Assembly: GCA_017428525.1 (NCBI GenBank)
Contig: JAFRQQ010000041.1
Location: 1-52,746, forward strand
Origin: Clostridia bacterium
Lineage (GTDB): Bacteria > Bacillota > Clostridia > Oscillospirales > Acutalibacteraceae
DNA length: 52,746 nt
Direction: 5' to 3'
How positions within the stretch are numbered: the stretch's first letter is position 1; every line of letters starts with the position of its first letter. Below are positions 18,394 to 30,981 of this stretch, one piece after another. Under the pieces are notes generated by a model. The model saw only the letters and a list, made by a program, of their open reading frames with translations. It was not told the origin of the DNA and did not search any database. The translations under genes were made by a program, and so were the position numbers.

Positions 18394-18735
18394 ATGCCCG
18401 GCACCAGAAAGCTCGGCCGCACCAGCGACCACCGCAAGGCGATGCTCAGAGGCCTCGTGACCTACCTGTTTGAGAACGGCAGGATCGAGACGACCGTGAC
18501 GAGGGCAAAGGAAGTCAGCGCGATGGCGGAGAAGATGATCACGATCGCCAAGACCGATGATCTGACCGCGAAGCGCCGCGTGCTTGCATACGTTACGAAA
18601 GAGGACGTTGTGAAGAAGCTCTTCGACGAAATCGCCCCCAAATATAAGGACGTCAGCGGCGGTTATACCCGCGTGATCAAGACCGGCCCCCGCCGCGGTG
18701 ACGCAGCGGAAATGGCGATCATTGAACTCGTCTGA
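18394..18735 (+). CDS. rplQ: 50S ribosomal protein L17
   Basis: The 113-residue product is L17 ([59 protein letters not shown]). L17 lies near the tunnel exit. It closes the cluster and is followed by a strong terminator. The genes truA/rplM/rpsI that sometimes follow it in Firmicutes are absent here. Confidence 0.98.
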   Translation: MPGTRKLGRTSDHRKAMLRGLVTYLFENGRIETTVTRAKEVSAMAEKMITIAKTDDLTAKRRVLAYVTKEDVVKKLFDEIAPKYKDVSGGYTRVIKTGPRRGDAAEMAIIELV

Positions 18736-18754
18736 TTTCCAAAAACCAAACAGC

Positions 18755-18786
18755 AAACCCGCTCCGGGCAACCGGGGCGGGTTTTT
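18755..18786 (+). terminator. Terminator of the ribosomal protein cluster
   Basis: A 13-bp stem with one G-T pair (AAACCCGCTCCGG / CCGGGGCGGGTTT), loop GCAA, running into a T-tract. It lies 19 bp after the rplQ stop. Confidence 0.9.
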
Positions 18787-18828
18787 GCGTCGCAGGCAGC
18801 GAGGCCGATCGCGCGGGTCAATGCATGC

Positions 18829-19076
18829 AAAACTCCCTCCGTCACGCTTCGCGTGCCACCTCCCTCAAAGAGGGAGGCTATTATTATACCGCCGGTTTCA
18901 CTGTGCATTCCGTCGGCAAATGCGCGGCAAGTATGTATGCTTGCCCTGCGGTGCAGAGCCGTTAAATTGCAGGTCCATCGGCGGGCGATTGCTAATCGCC
19001 CCTACCGGCTGCGTAGAATATGCAAGGTTTTGTGCGTGCCCTGCACTGCGTTGCCGGAAAACGTAGGGCAAGGGGT
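18829..19076. repeat. Intergenic mosaic of short inverted repeats
   Basis: There is no gene between rplQ and the zinc-ribbon gene (about 445 bp). The stretch holds several small perfect hairpins: CACGC-TTC-GCGTG (18843-18855), CCTCCCTC-AAA-GAGGGAGG (18859-18877) and GGGCGATT-GCT-AATCGCCC (18983-19001). The CCTCCCTC and GGGCGATT units resemble intergenic repeats that I associate from memory with gut Clostridia, probably non-autonomous mobile or REP-like units. No transposase is nearby. Confidence 0.55.
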
Positions 19077-19128
19077 ACGGCGCAAGCCCTGACGGGCGCG
19101 GCGAAATGGGGAATTTGCGCTTGAACAT

Positions 19129-19162
19129 AAAAAAACCGGGCGCTGGCCAGGAGGTCAGCGCC
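19129..19162 (-). terminator. Terminator of the zinc-ribbon gene
   Basis: On the - strand, GGCGCTGACC-TCCT-GGCCAGCGCC (one mismatch) is followed by CGGTTTTTTTAT, just after the 19181 stop codon. Confidence 0.8.
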
Positions 19163-19180
19163 TGTTGCTTTATCTAACGA

Positions 19181-20059
19181 TTACTTAATCAAAGTGAACT
19201 CTAATATCTCATTCCCGTCTGCCAGTTTGACATAGGAATCCTCGACAACAGTGATTTCCCCTTTTTTTCCTGCAGCCAACACAATTGGATTCCCTACAAT
19301 TCCGGATGCTTCGTCGTATCCATTGTCATTTTTAACCCATCCGTTTTTATAAACAGATAATTGAATCGCACTGGAGGAATCAGTATTATAAACCTCATAG
19401 GTGCCTACAGGGATATGATACTCAATAACTTCTCTCTCAAACTCTGTTCCGACATCCAATTTAATGACTTTGCCGAATTCTCCTTGTGTGCCATTTGTGA
19501 TTCGGAAATGATCTGCAGCTGCTGTAACACTTATTTCGGAAGTAGTAATACTATCTGTGGTAGTGATATTTTCTGTGAAAGAATTGAGATCATTATTATT
19601 AGATGGTTCTTCCGAGGCTGCATTTGAATTACCCCCGCTGTTTCCGGCAATAGCGATCAATAAATAAATGACCCATGCCACGGCAATGATCACATATTTT
19701 GCGATCTTATTCATATCCTTCTTTTTCAGCAGGATGATCGTCAGTGGAACAGGGAAAACAAAGATCCATCCCAACACCCATAACCAAGTTTTTCTCTTTT
19801 TGGGCTCATTGTCTGTATACCATGTTTCTCCACAGTCTTTACAGTAACCAACTGTTCTGTGAATGATTTGCTTTGATTTTTTTCCTCGGACCTCTCCTTG
19901 GTTTTCACGACGGAAAGCGATGTTGCTACTTCCGCATTTCGGGCATCCCGTCTTGTTTATCTGTTCTTGCGCTCTCTGCATTTCAGCAGTGACTTGAGAA
20001 CCGCAAAACTCACAAAACTTTGCATTTTCAATTTCTGCGCCACAATTCGGACATTTCAT
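19181..20059 (-). CDS. Zinc-ribbon membrane protein of unknown function
   Basis: The 292-residue product starts with a zinc ribbon (CPNCGAEIENAKFCEFCG, residues 3-20). A second C-x2-C pair follows near residue 39 (CPKCGSSN) and a third near residue 73 (CKDCG). Two membrane segments follow, near residues 90-110 and 119-140. A Ser/Thr/Asn-rich linker leads to a C-terminal beta-rich domain of about 110 residues that should lie outside the cell. The gene is clearly more AT-rich than its neighbours, which suggests acquisition. Its 5' region carries a promoter, a folded RNA and a terminator (20060-20266). It is transcribed alone. The exact family is not recognised; a sensor or envelope-stress role would be a guess. 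Confidence 0.8.
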   Translation of the reverse strand: MKCPNCGAEIENAKFCEFCGSQVTAEMQRAQEQINKTGCPKCGSSNIAFRRENQGEVRGKKSKQIIHRTVGYCKDCGETWYTDNEPKKRKTWLWVLGWIFVFPVPLTIILLKKKDMNKIAKYVIIAVAWVIYLLIAIAGNSGGNSNAASEEPSNNNDLNSFTENITTTDSITTSEISVTAAADHFRITNGTQGEFGKVIKLDVGTEFEREVIEYHIPVGTYEVYNTDSSSAIQLSVYKNGWVKNDNGYDEASGIVGNPIVLAAGKKGEITVVEDSYVKLADGNEILEFTLIK

Positions 20060-20073
20060 GATAAAACCCCTTT

Positions 20074-20106
20074 CAAATAAAAAGTGCGCCCCTTGAAGGG
20101 ACGCAC
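20074..20106 (-). terminator. Intrinsic terminator inside the leader of the zinc-ribbon gene
   Basis: On the - strand a 9-bp stem (GTGCGTCCC / GGGGCGCAC, one G-T pair, loop TTCAA) is followed by TTTTTATTT and then at once by the ribosome site GAAAGGGG. Placed before the start codon, it would stop transcription unless it is prevented from forming. Confidence 0.75.
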
Positions 20107-20232
20107 GAAAAAGTTCATCCCTTCGCTGCTGCTACACAAACGCACTCTTCCAACACGGTACGAGTAATAAGGGAATCACCTTTTACCAAGGGTATTCCCG
20201 TGTTGAAAGAAAACTATGCGGTTTGTGTAGCA
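20074..20232 (-). ncRNA. Riboswitch-like leader RNA (candidate)
   Basis: On the - strand the predicted transcript begins at a long closing stem (20232-20217 with 20144-20130, about 15 bp with one bulge). Inside are a second stem (20205-20200 with 20156-20151) and a third (20199-20194 with 20176-20171). Downstream, GAAGGGA (20124-20118) can pair perfectly with TCCCTTC (20101-20095) in the terminator stem, giving a mutually exclusive antiterminator. I checked by eye for the conserved cores of T-box, TPP, SAM, purine, lysine, cobalamin, FMN and glycine RNAs and found none. The ligand or trigger is unknown. Confidence 0.55.
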
Positions 20233-20237
20233 ATAAT

Positions 20238-20266
20238 AGAATAGCATAATTATTAAAAATTAGCAA
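20238..20266 (-). promoter_or_regulatory. Promoter of the zinc-ribbon leader
   Basis: On the - strand TTGCTA, a 17-nt spacer and TATTCT in a very AT-rich setting. The expected start point near 20231 coincides with the first base of the closing stem of the folded leader. Confidence 0.5.
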
Positions 20267-20297
20267 TAGAATTTGAAAAAAAATCGACAATAATAAA

Positions 20298-20337
20298 AAA
20301 GCCACATTTTCAAACAATCGTCTGAAAAAGTGGCTTT
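20298..20337 (-). terminator. Terminator of the ser/aspS/hisS unit
   Basis: On the - strand, AAAGCCAC and TGAAAA arms pair with their complements around one mismatch, followed by TTTTTTATTATTG. It lies 17 bp after the serA stop. Confidence 0.85.
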
Positions 20338-20354
20338 AAAACTATTATAGATGT

Positions 20355-21485
20355 TTATTTCCCCAGCACGCGGGTGCGGATCGCGCCGAGGGCGGCGGCG
20401 TCAAATGCCTTGTCTGTATCGACGACGGTGTAGCCCATGCCCTTCTTCGCGGCGGTGCAGAGGTTCTGCACCTGTGCGCCGGCGGCAGCGGCCGCAGCAG
20501 CGGCCTTCGTGCCGAAATCCGCGTCCTCTTTGTGCAGGAAGCAGGTGCGCACGGTGAAGTCCGCAGGCAGCGCGGCATTCGGGAAATTGACCGAATTTTT
20601 GATGCTGCCGGTTTCGAGATAGGCGGCGACCTGCGCGGCGGCCATGCGCGCGCAATTGTCCTCGCTCTCGGGGGTGGAAGCGCCCAGATGCGGGATCGCC
20701 GTCACGCCCTCCGCGCCGAGCTGCGCGTCGGTCGGGAAATCGGTGACATACGCCGCGGCCTTGCCGCTCTCGAGCGCCGCGAGCAGCGCATCGTTGTCAA
20801 CCAGCTCGCCGCGCGCGAAGTTCAGGATGCGCACGCCGTCCTTCATCTGCGCGAAGGTCTCCGCGTTGATCATGCCGCGGGTCGCGTCGTTGAGGGGCAG
20901 ATGCAGGGTGATGTAATCCGCTTTCGCGTAGAGCGCCGCGAGGTCCGTGACGATCTCCACGCCGTCCTTTGCGCTCACGAACGGGTCATAGCCGACGATC
21001 TCCATGCCCAGCGCCTTTGCGCCGTCCGCGACCATCGCGCCGATCGCGCCCAGGCCGATCACGCCGAGGGTCTTGCCGAGGATTTCCGGGCCGGCGAATG
21101 CGCCCTTGCCCTTTTCGACGAGCTTGCCCACCGCGTCGCCCTCACCCTTGAGGGTCTTCGCCCAATCGAGCGCCTTGCCGATCTTGCGCGAGGCAAGGAA
21201 CAGGCCGCAGAGCACCAGCTCCTTGACCGCGTTGGCGTTTGCGCCCGGGGTGTTGAAAACGACCACGCCCTGCTCGCTGCAGGCGGGCACGGGAATGTTG
21301 TTCACGCCTGCGCCCGCACGGGCAATGGCGATCGTTTTCGGGTCGAGCGGCATGTCGTGCATGGCGGCCGAGCGCACCAGAATGGCGTCCGGCGCGGCGA
21401 TCGCGTCGCCGCAGGTATACTTTGCGGGATCCAGCTCGGCCAGACCCACCTTGGAGATCTTGTTCAACGTCAGAATTTCATACAT
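20355..21485 (-). CDS. serA: Phosphoglycerate dehydrogenase (short form)
   Basis: The 376-residue enzyme oxidises 3-phosphoglycerate to 3-phosphohydroxypyruvate, the first step of serine synthesis. The NAD fold shows GVIGLGAIG (141-149) and YDPFV. The catalytic R225 (FARGE) and H266 (IPHLGAS) are present. The position equivalent to the catalytic Glu of Escherichia coli SerA (E269) holds Asp253 (DFPTD). The C-terminal part looks like a degenerate ACT domain (after FTVRTCFLH) without the usual P-G loop, so serine feedback may be altered. It lies 21 bp behind serC and ends the operon. Confidence 0.93.
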   Translation of the reverse strand: MYEILTLNKISKVGLAELDPAKYTCGDAIAAPDAILVRSAAMHDMPLDPKTIAIARAGAGVNNIPVPACSEQGVVVFNTPGANANAVKELVLCGLFLASRKIGKALDWAKTLKGEGDAVGKLVEKGKGAFAGPEILGKTLGVIGLGAIGAMVADGAKALGMEIVGYDPFVSAKDGVEIVTDLAALYAKADYITLHLPLNDATRGMINAETFAQMKDGVRILNFARGELVDNDALLAALESGKAAAYVTDFPTDAQLGAEGVTAIPHLGASTPESEDNCARMAAAQVAAYLETGSIKNSVNFPNAALPADFTVRTCFLHKEDADFGTKAAAAAAAAGAQVQNLCTAAKKGMGYTVVDTDKAFDAAALGAIRTRVLGK

Positions 21486-21506
21486 GGCGGTTACCTCTGC
21501 TGTTCT

Positions 21507-22586
21507 TTAGTTGTTCTTTTCAAACGCGGTCATGAAGTCGACCAGCTTCTCCACGCCCTCGATCGGCATGGCGTTGTAGATGCTCGCGCGCATGCCGCCC
21601 ACGGAGCGGTGGCCCTTCAGGTTGACAAAGCCGGCAGCCGCGGCGTCCGCTACGAACTTGGCGTTGAGCTCGTCGCTCTCGGTCACGAAGGTGACGTTCA
21701 TCATCGAGCGGTCCTCGGGCTTGACGGGATTGTGGAACATCTTGCTGCCGTCCAGGAAATCATAGAGGATCGCGGCCTTCTTCTGGTTATGCAGCTTCAT
21801 GGCCTCCAGACCGCCGAGGTTCTTGATCCATTCCAGCACGAGCTTGCACATATAGATCGACCAGCAGGGCGGGGTGTTGTAGAGGGAATCCGCGTCGGCC
21901 AGGGTCTTGTAGTTGAGCATGGCGGGCGTGGTTTCACGCGCGTTGCCCAGCAGATCCTCGCGCACGATGACGACCGTCAGGCCGGCGGGCGCGACGTTCT
22001 TCTGCGCGCCGCCGTAGACCAGGCCGTACTTGGAAACGTCCATCGGCTCGCTCAGGAAGCAGGAGGACACGTCGGAGAACAGCGGCACATTGCCGGTCTC
22101 GGGCAGGGTGTGCCATTTCGTGCCGTAGATCGTGTTGTTTTCGCAGATATAGAAATAATCCGCGTCCGGGCGCACATCCGCCGGGGTCACCGCCGGGATG
22201 CAGGAGAAGTTCTGCTCCTTGGAGGAAACGGCCGCGCGCACGTCGCCGTACTTCGTCGCTTCCTTGTAAGCCTTGGTGGAGAACTGGCCGCTGAGCGCGT
22301 AGTCCGCCTTGCCGCTGCCGTTCATGAAGTTGAGCGGAATGGCTGCAAACTGCGTGGAAGCGCCGCCCTGGCAGAAAATGATCTTATAGTTGTCGGGGAC
22401 GTTCAGCACCTCGCGGAACAGGTCGAATGCGCCGTAAATGATCGACTCATAGACCTTGGAGCGGTGGCTCATCTCCATGACGGACTGGCCGCTGCCCTGA
22501 TAATCGAGCATTTCGGCCGCCGCGCGGTTGAGCACGCTTTCCGGCAGCATGGAGGGGCCGGCTGAGAAGTTGTAGACTCTTGCCAT
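21507..22586 (-). CDS. serC: Phosphoserine aminotransferase
   Basis: The 359-residue PLP enzyme converts 3-phosphohydroxypyruvate and glutamate to phosphoserine. It has the family start (RVYNFSAGPSMLPESVL), the GYQGSG-like segment (LDYQGSGQSVMEMSHRS) and the PLP lysine in YGGAQKNVAPAG. Full length. It lies 36 bp behind aspS and 21 bp before serA. No serB is seen, so phosphoserine phosphatase must lie elsewhere. AAAGGATG serves as ribosome site. Confidence 0.97.
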   Translation of the reverse strand: MARVYNFSAGPSMLPESVLNRAAAEMLDYQGSGQSVMEMSHRSKVYESIIYGAFDLFREVLNVPDNYKIIFCQGGASTQFAAIPLNFMNGSGKADYALSGQFSTKAYKEATKYGDVRAAVSSKEQNFSCIPAVTPADVRPDADYFYICENNTIYGTKWHTLPETGNVPLFSDVSSCFLSEPMDVSKYGLVYGGAQKNVAPAGLTVVIVREDLLGNARETTPAMLNYKTLADADSLYNTPPCWSIYMCKLVLEWIKNLGGLEAMKLHNQKKAAILYDFLDGSKMFHNPVKPEDRSMMNVTFVTESDELNAKFVADAAAAGFVNLKGHRSVGGMRASIYNAMPIEGVEKLVDFMTAFEKNN

Positions 22587-22622
22587 GGTTATTACATCCT
22601 TTCTATCAGGAAAATTGACTTG

Positions 22623-24410
<1,788 letters not shown>

Positions 24411-24432
24411 GTTGCCTCTGTCCTTTCTTCTG

Positions 24433-25773
24433 TCAGATCAGTGCGCTCAGATCGATTTCGCCCGGGTCGAGCTCCAGCGTTTCGGCAAGGCTTGCGGTGG
24501 CGCGCTGCACGAGCAGCTCCATGAAGGCGTCCTCCAGCCCGTCGAGCGCGATGCACGACGTTTCGCCGGAATCCATATCCTTCAGATTCGCCTTGCCCTC
24601 GGCCAGCTCATTGTCGCCGAGCACGAGCGTGAATTTCGCGCCGATCTTGTCGGCATATTTCATCTGCGCCTTCAGCGAACGCCCCACGACGTCGGTCTGC
24701 GCATGCACGCCGTTTGCGCGCAGCGCGGCCGTAAGCGCGGCGGCGCGGAAGGAAGCAGCCTCGCCCATGGGCGCGATATAAAGATCGCAGCCTGACGGCG
24801 CGGGCAGCTCGATGCCCTGCGATTCGAGCAGCATCAGCAGCCGGCCCGTGCCCATGCCGAAGCCGAGCGAGGGCGTGTGCGGCCCGCCGAGCTCTTCGAT
24901 CAGCCCGTCGTAACGGCCGCCGCCGCAGACCGTGCCCTGCGCGCCGATCGTGTCGGCCACGAATTCAAACACGGTGCGGGTATAGTAATCCAGTCCGCGC
25001 ACGATGCGGGGATTGACGGTGAAGGGGATCTCCATGGCGTCCAGATAGCGCTTGACCTTGTCGAAATGGTCCGCGCAGTCCGGGCAGAGATAATCGAGGA
25101 TCACCGGCGCGTCCTTGCCGATTTCGCGGCAGGTAGGAACCTTGCAGTCCAGCAGACGCATCGGATTTTTCTCCAGCCGCTCGCGGCAGGTGCCGCAAAG
25201 ATCGTCGCTGTGCGCGGCAAAATAGTCGCGCAGCGCTGCATGATACTGCTTGCGGCAGTCCGGGCAGCCGATGGAATTCAGCTCCAGCCGGATGTCCTCC
25301 ACGCCGAGGAAGCTGAAGATTTCGTTGGCCAGGCTGATGATTTCGGCGTCGGCCGCCGGTGCGGCGGCGCCCATGATTTCCACGCCAAACTGCTGAAATT
25401 CACGCCAGCGGCCCGCCTGCGGCTTCTCATAGCGATAGCAGTTGGTCAGATAACAGAATTTCTGCGGCAGCGCGTCGTTGAACAGCCCGTGCTCCAGGAA
25501 GGCGCGCGCAACGCCGGCCGTGCCCTCCGGGCGCAGGGTAATGGAGCGGCCGCCCTTGTCGTCGAAGGTATACATTTCCTTCTGCACAACGTCGGTCGTT
25601 TCGCCCACGCCGCGCTGAAACAGCTCGGTATGCTCAAAGACAGGCGTGCGGATTTCGCGGAAGCCGAATTTCTCCGCGATGTCGCGCACGGTCTGCTCGA
25701 GGAACTGATATTTATAAATGTCGGACGGCAGGAAGTCCTGCGTGCCCTTGATTGCTTTTGTGATCAATGCCAT
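24433..25773 (-). CDS. hisS: Histidyl-tRNA synthetase
   Basis: The 446-residue class II enzyme shows KGTQDFLPSD, motif 2 (TNCYRYEKPQAGRWREFQQ), the histidine motifs (VNPRIVRGLDYYTRTVFE, GGGRYDGL) and a C-terminal anticodon domain. I start at the ATG at 25773, which gives the standard N-terminus; the frame stays open upstream by 29 codons without similarity to HisRS. A CxxC pair and extra cysteines near residues 165-210 probably bind a metal in the insertion. Confidence 0.97.
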   Translation of the reverse strand: MALITKAIKGTQDFLPSDIYKYQFLEQTVRDIAEKFGFREIRTPVFEHTELFQRGVGETTDVVQKEMYTFDDKGGRSITLRPEGTAGVARAFLEHGLFNDALPQKFCYLTNCYRYEKPQAGRWREFQQFGVEIMGAAAPAADAEIISLANEIFSFLGVEDIRLELNSIGCPDCRKQYHAALRDYFAAHSDDLCGTCRERLEKNPMRLLDCKVPTCREIGKDAPVILDYLCPDCADHFDKVKRYLDAMEIPFTVNPRIVRGLDYYTRTVFEFVADTIGAQGTVCGGGRYDGLIEELGGPHTPSLGFGMGTGRLLMLLESQGIELPAPSGCDLYIAPMGEAASFRAAALTAALRANGVHAQTDVVGRSLKAQMKYADKIGAKFTLVLGDNELAEGKANLKDMDSGETSCIALDGLEDAFMELLVQRATASLAETLELDPGEIDLSALI

Positions 25774-25792
25774 GTCGGTTTCCCTCTGTCGG

Positions 25793-26203
25793 TCAGGATG
25801 AAGATTTCGGATTGACGATATCGCGCCAATCCAGGTCGCCGCGCGCGAGCGCGTGCACAAGCGCCTCTGCGGTGGCGATGTTGGTCGCCACGGGGATATT
25901 ATGCACGTCGCACAGGCGCAGCAGGGTCGTTTCGTTCGGCTCGTGCGGCTTTGCGGTGAGCGGATCGCGGAAAATCAGCACCAGATCGATCTCATTGCAC
26001 GCGATGCGCGCGGCGATCTGCTGATCTCCGCCCTGCGAGCCGCTGAGAAAGCGCACGATCTTCAGCCCGGTCGCCTCCGCAACCACTTTGCCGGTGGTGC
26101 CGGTGGCGAAGAGATTGTGACGGCTCAGGATCCCGCAGTAGGCGATGCAGAATTGGGTCATCAGTTCTTTTTTTGCGTCGTGTGCAATCAGCGCGATGTT
26201 CAT
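25793..26203 (-). CDS. mgsA: Methylglyoxal synthase
   Basis: The 136-residue enzyme turns dihydroxyacetone phosphate into methylglyoxal, a phosphate-releasing bypass of lower glycolysis. The active site is intact: H8 (IALIAHD), D60 (SGSQGGDQQ), D80 (FRDPL) and H87 ([13 protein letters not shown]). The ATG at 26203 fits the family; an upstream in-frame start would add 14 unrelated residues. It is the first gene of the operon, with a clear promoter (26294-26322) and a 12-bp hairpin in its leader. Linkage to tRNA synthetases is unexplained. Confidence 0.95.
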   Translation of the reverse strand: MNIALIAHDAKKELMTQFCIAYCGILSRHNLFATGTTGKVVAEATGLKIVRFLSGSQGGDQQIAARIACNEIDLVLIFRDPLTAKPHEPNETTLLRLCDVHNIPVATNIATAEALVHALARGDLDWRDIVNPKSSS

Positions 26204-26234
26204 ACATCTTCCCCTTTCATTGTCTTTATCATGC

Positions 26235-26263
26235 CCGCTGCGCATCGGCGGGATGCGCAGCGG
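26235..26263 (-). promoter_or_regulatory. Perfect 12-bp hairpin in the mgsA leader
   Basis: CCGCTGCGCATC pairs with GATGCGCAGCGG around a 5-nt loop. It lies between the predicted promoter and the mgsA start and has no T-tract. It could be an RNA stability or regulatory structure, or an operator. Confidence 0.4.
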
Positions 26264-26293
26264 CTGTGCGTCCGGTTTCGATTATGATTCTTT

Positions 26294-26322
26294 ATAATAG
26301 CAAAGATTTTGCGCGCGCGCAA
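26294..26322 (-). promoter_or_regulatory. Promoter of the mgsA-hisS-aspS-serC-serA unit
   Basis: On the - strand TTGCGC, a 17-nt spacer, TATTAT, with TGC just before the -10 box. The -35 box overlaps an alternating (GC)5 run at 26311-26320. Confidence 0.65.
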
Positions 26323-26357
26323 GAGGGTGGAGGAAATTATCTGAAATTATTTGACAA

Positions 26358-28934
<2,577 letters not shown>

Positions 28935-28948
28935 CGCTCAGCACCCCC

Positions 28949-30967
28949 TTAAACGTCCAGATTGATCACGTATTTTGCGTTCTTTTCGATCCACTCGCGG
29001 CGGGGATCCACCTCTTCGCCCATCAGCAGGCTGAAGACCGCGTCGGCAGCGAGTGCATCGTCGATCGTGATGCGGCGCAGCGTGCGCTTTTCGGGATCCA
29101 TCGTGGTCTCCCACAGCTCGTGCGGATCCATTTCGCCCAGACCTTTGAAGCGGCTGATGTCGACCTTGACATTCGGATTGTCGCCGCGCATCTCGGCCGA
29201 AATCTGATCGCGCTCCTCGTCGGAATAGGCCACGCGCTGCGTCTTGCCGCGCTGGAGCTTGTAGAGCGGGGGCACGGCGGAATAGACGTAGCCGTGCTCG
29301 ATCAGCGGGCGCATATAGCGGAAGAAGAAGGTCAGCAGCAGCGTGCGGATATGCGCGCCGTCCACGTCGGCATCGGCCATGATGATGATCTTGTGATAGC
29401 GGAGCTTCTCGATGTTGAATTCATCGCCGATGCCCGCGCCGAAGGCCACGATCAGCGGATAGAGCTTGTCGTTGCCGTAGATTTTGTCTGCCCGCGCCTT
29501 TTCTACGTTGAGCATCTTGCCCCACATGGGCAGGATCGCCTGGAAACGGGAGTCGCGCCCCTGCACGGCGGAGCCGGCGGCGGAGTCGCCCTCCACGATG
29601 TAGACCTCGCACAGGCTGGGGTCGCGCTCGTTGCAGTCCTGCAGCTTCTCGGGCATCTGGCCGGATTCCAGGCCGGTCTTGCGCCGGACGGATTCGCGGG
29701 CCTTGCGCGCCGCTTCCCGCGCGCGGTTGGCGGTCAGCGCCTTTTCCAGGATCGCTTTGCCGGCGGCGGGATGCTCCTCCAGATACTGATCGAGCGCCTC
29801 GTTGACCAGCGCGTTGACCAGCGCGCGGATTTCGCTGTTGCCGAGCTTCGCCTTGGTCTGGCCCTCAAACTGCGCGTTGGTCAGCTTGACGGAAATGACG
29901 CAGGTGATGCCCTCGCGGCAATCCTCGCCGGAGACCTTGTCCTCGCCCTTGAGGATGTTCATGCGCTTGCCGTAGCGGTTGAGCGCGTTCGTCAGCGCCC
30001 GCTTGAAGCCGTCCTCATGCATGCCGCCCTCCGGCGTATGCACGTTGTTGGCAAAGGAAACGATGATTTCGCTGTAGGTGTCGGTATACTGCAGGGCGAC
30101 CTCTGCCATCGCGTCGTCCTTTTTGCCGCTCATGTAGATCACGTCTTCATGCACGGGCGTTTTGGAGCGATTGATGAAGGTGACGAATTCACGGATGCCG
30201 CCTGCATAGCACATGGTGCTCATCCGCTCGGATTCCGGTTTTTCCGCGGATTCGGGGCGGCTGTCCACAATGGAAATCTTCAGCCCGGCGTTGAGGAAGG
30301 CCTCTTCGCGCAGGCGCTTGTGGAGCGTTTCGTAATCATACACCGTGGTGTCGGTGAACATCTCGGGGTCGGGCTTGAAACGCACGCGCGTGCCGGTGCG
30401 GTCGGTGTCGCCCGTGACGGTCATGGGCGAGGTGATGAAGCCGCGCGAAAACGCCATGTGATGAATCTTGCCGTTCTTGTAGACCTCGACCTCCAGCCAC
30501 TCGGAGAGCGCGTTCACCACAGAGGCGCCCACGCCGTGCAGACCGCCGGAGACCTTGTAGCCGCCGCCGCCGAATTTGCCGCCGGCGTGCAGCACGGTGA
30601 AGACGACCTCCAGCGCGCTTTTGCCGGTCTGCTCCTGAATGTCCACGGGGATGCCGCGGCCGTTGTCCGTCACGCAGATGATGTTGCCCGGCTCGATCTC
30701 GACCTCGATGTGGGTGCAGTAGCCCGCCAGCGCTTCGTCGATGGAATTATCCACGATCTCATACACCAGATGGTGCAGGCCGGAGGCGCTGGTGGAGCCG
30801 ATATACATGCCCGGACGCTTGCGTACGGCCTCGAGCCCTTCGAGCACCTGGATCTGACTCGCGTCATAATCCTCGGTCACCGCCGTGACCATTTCCTCGC
30901 CGTCGAGCATCGTGACCGCATCGGTCTGCATCGCGTCGTCCGTTGCCGGGAGTTGCTTGTTATCCAT
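28949..30967 (-). CDS. gyrB: DNA gyrase subunit B
   Basis: The about 672-residue ATPase subunit has the GHKL domain ([41 protein letters not shown]) and the TOPRIM domain ([21 protein letters not shown]). The segment after EGDSA reads [15 protein letters not shown], with Trp where many gyrases have Arg. Two ATGs compete for the start (30973 and 30967). I prefer 30967 because the GAGAGGG site then has normal spacing. It is embedded in a hypothetical-gyrB-gyrA unit, without recF or dnaN. Confidence 0.96.
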   Translation of the reverse strand: MDNKQLPATDDAMQTDAVTMLDGEEMVTAVTEDYDASQIQVLEGLEAVRKRPGMYIGSTSASGLHHLVYEIVDNSIDEALAGYCTHIEVEIEPGNIICVTDNGRGIPVDIQEQTGKSALEVVFTVLHAGGKFGGGGYKVSGGLHGVGASVVNALSEWLEVEVYKNGKIHHMAFSRGFITSPMTVTGDTDRTGTRVRFKPDPEMFTDTTVYDYETLHKRLREEAFLNAGLKISIVDSRPESAEKPESERMSTMCYAGGIREFVTFINRSKTPVHEDVIYMSGKKDDAMAEVALQYTDTYSEIIVSFANNVHTPEGGMHEDGFKRALTNALNRYGKRMNILKGEDKVSGEDCREGITCVISVKLTNAQFEGQTKAKLGNSEIRALVNALVNEALDQYLEEHPAAGKAILEKALTANRAREAARKARESVRRKTGLESGQMPEKLQDCNERDPSLCEVYIVEGDSAAGSAVQGRDSRFQAILPMWGKMLNVEKARADKIYGNDKLYPLIVAFGAGIGDEFNIEKLRYHKIIIMADADVDGAHIRTLLLTFFFRYMRPLIEHGYVYSAVPPLYKLQRGKTQRVAYSDEERDQISAEMRGDNPNVKVDISRFKGLGEMDPHELWETTMDPEKRTLRRITIDDALAADAVFSLLMGEEVDPRREWIEKNAKYVINLDV

Positions 30968-30981
30968 AGTCATTTACCCTC

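Noticed and set aside
20060..20232. T-box leader or a classical riboswitch
   Set aside because: No T-box consensus and no core motif of TPP, SAM, lysine, purine, glycine, FMN or cobalamin RNAs was seen; I keep it as an unassigned leader.
20532..22565. Long + strand frame across serA and serC
   Set aside because: Antisense shadow of two well-recognised enzymes; no ribosome site or similarity, and biased composition.
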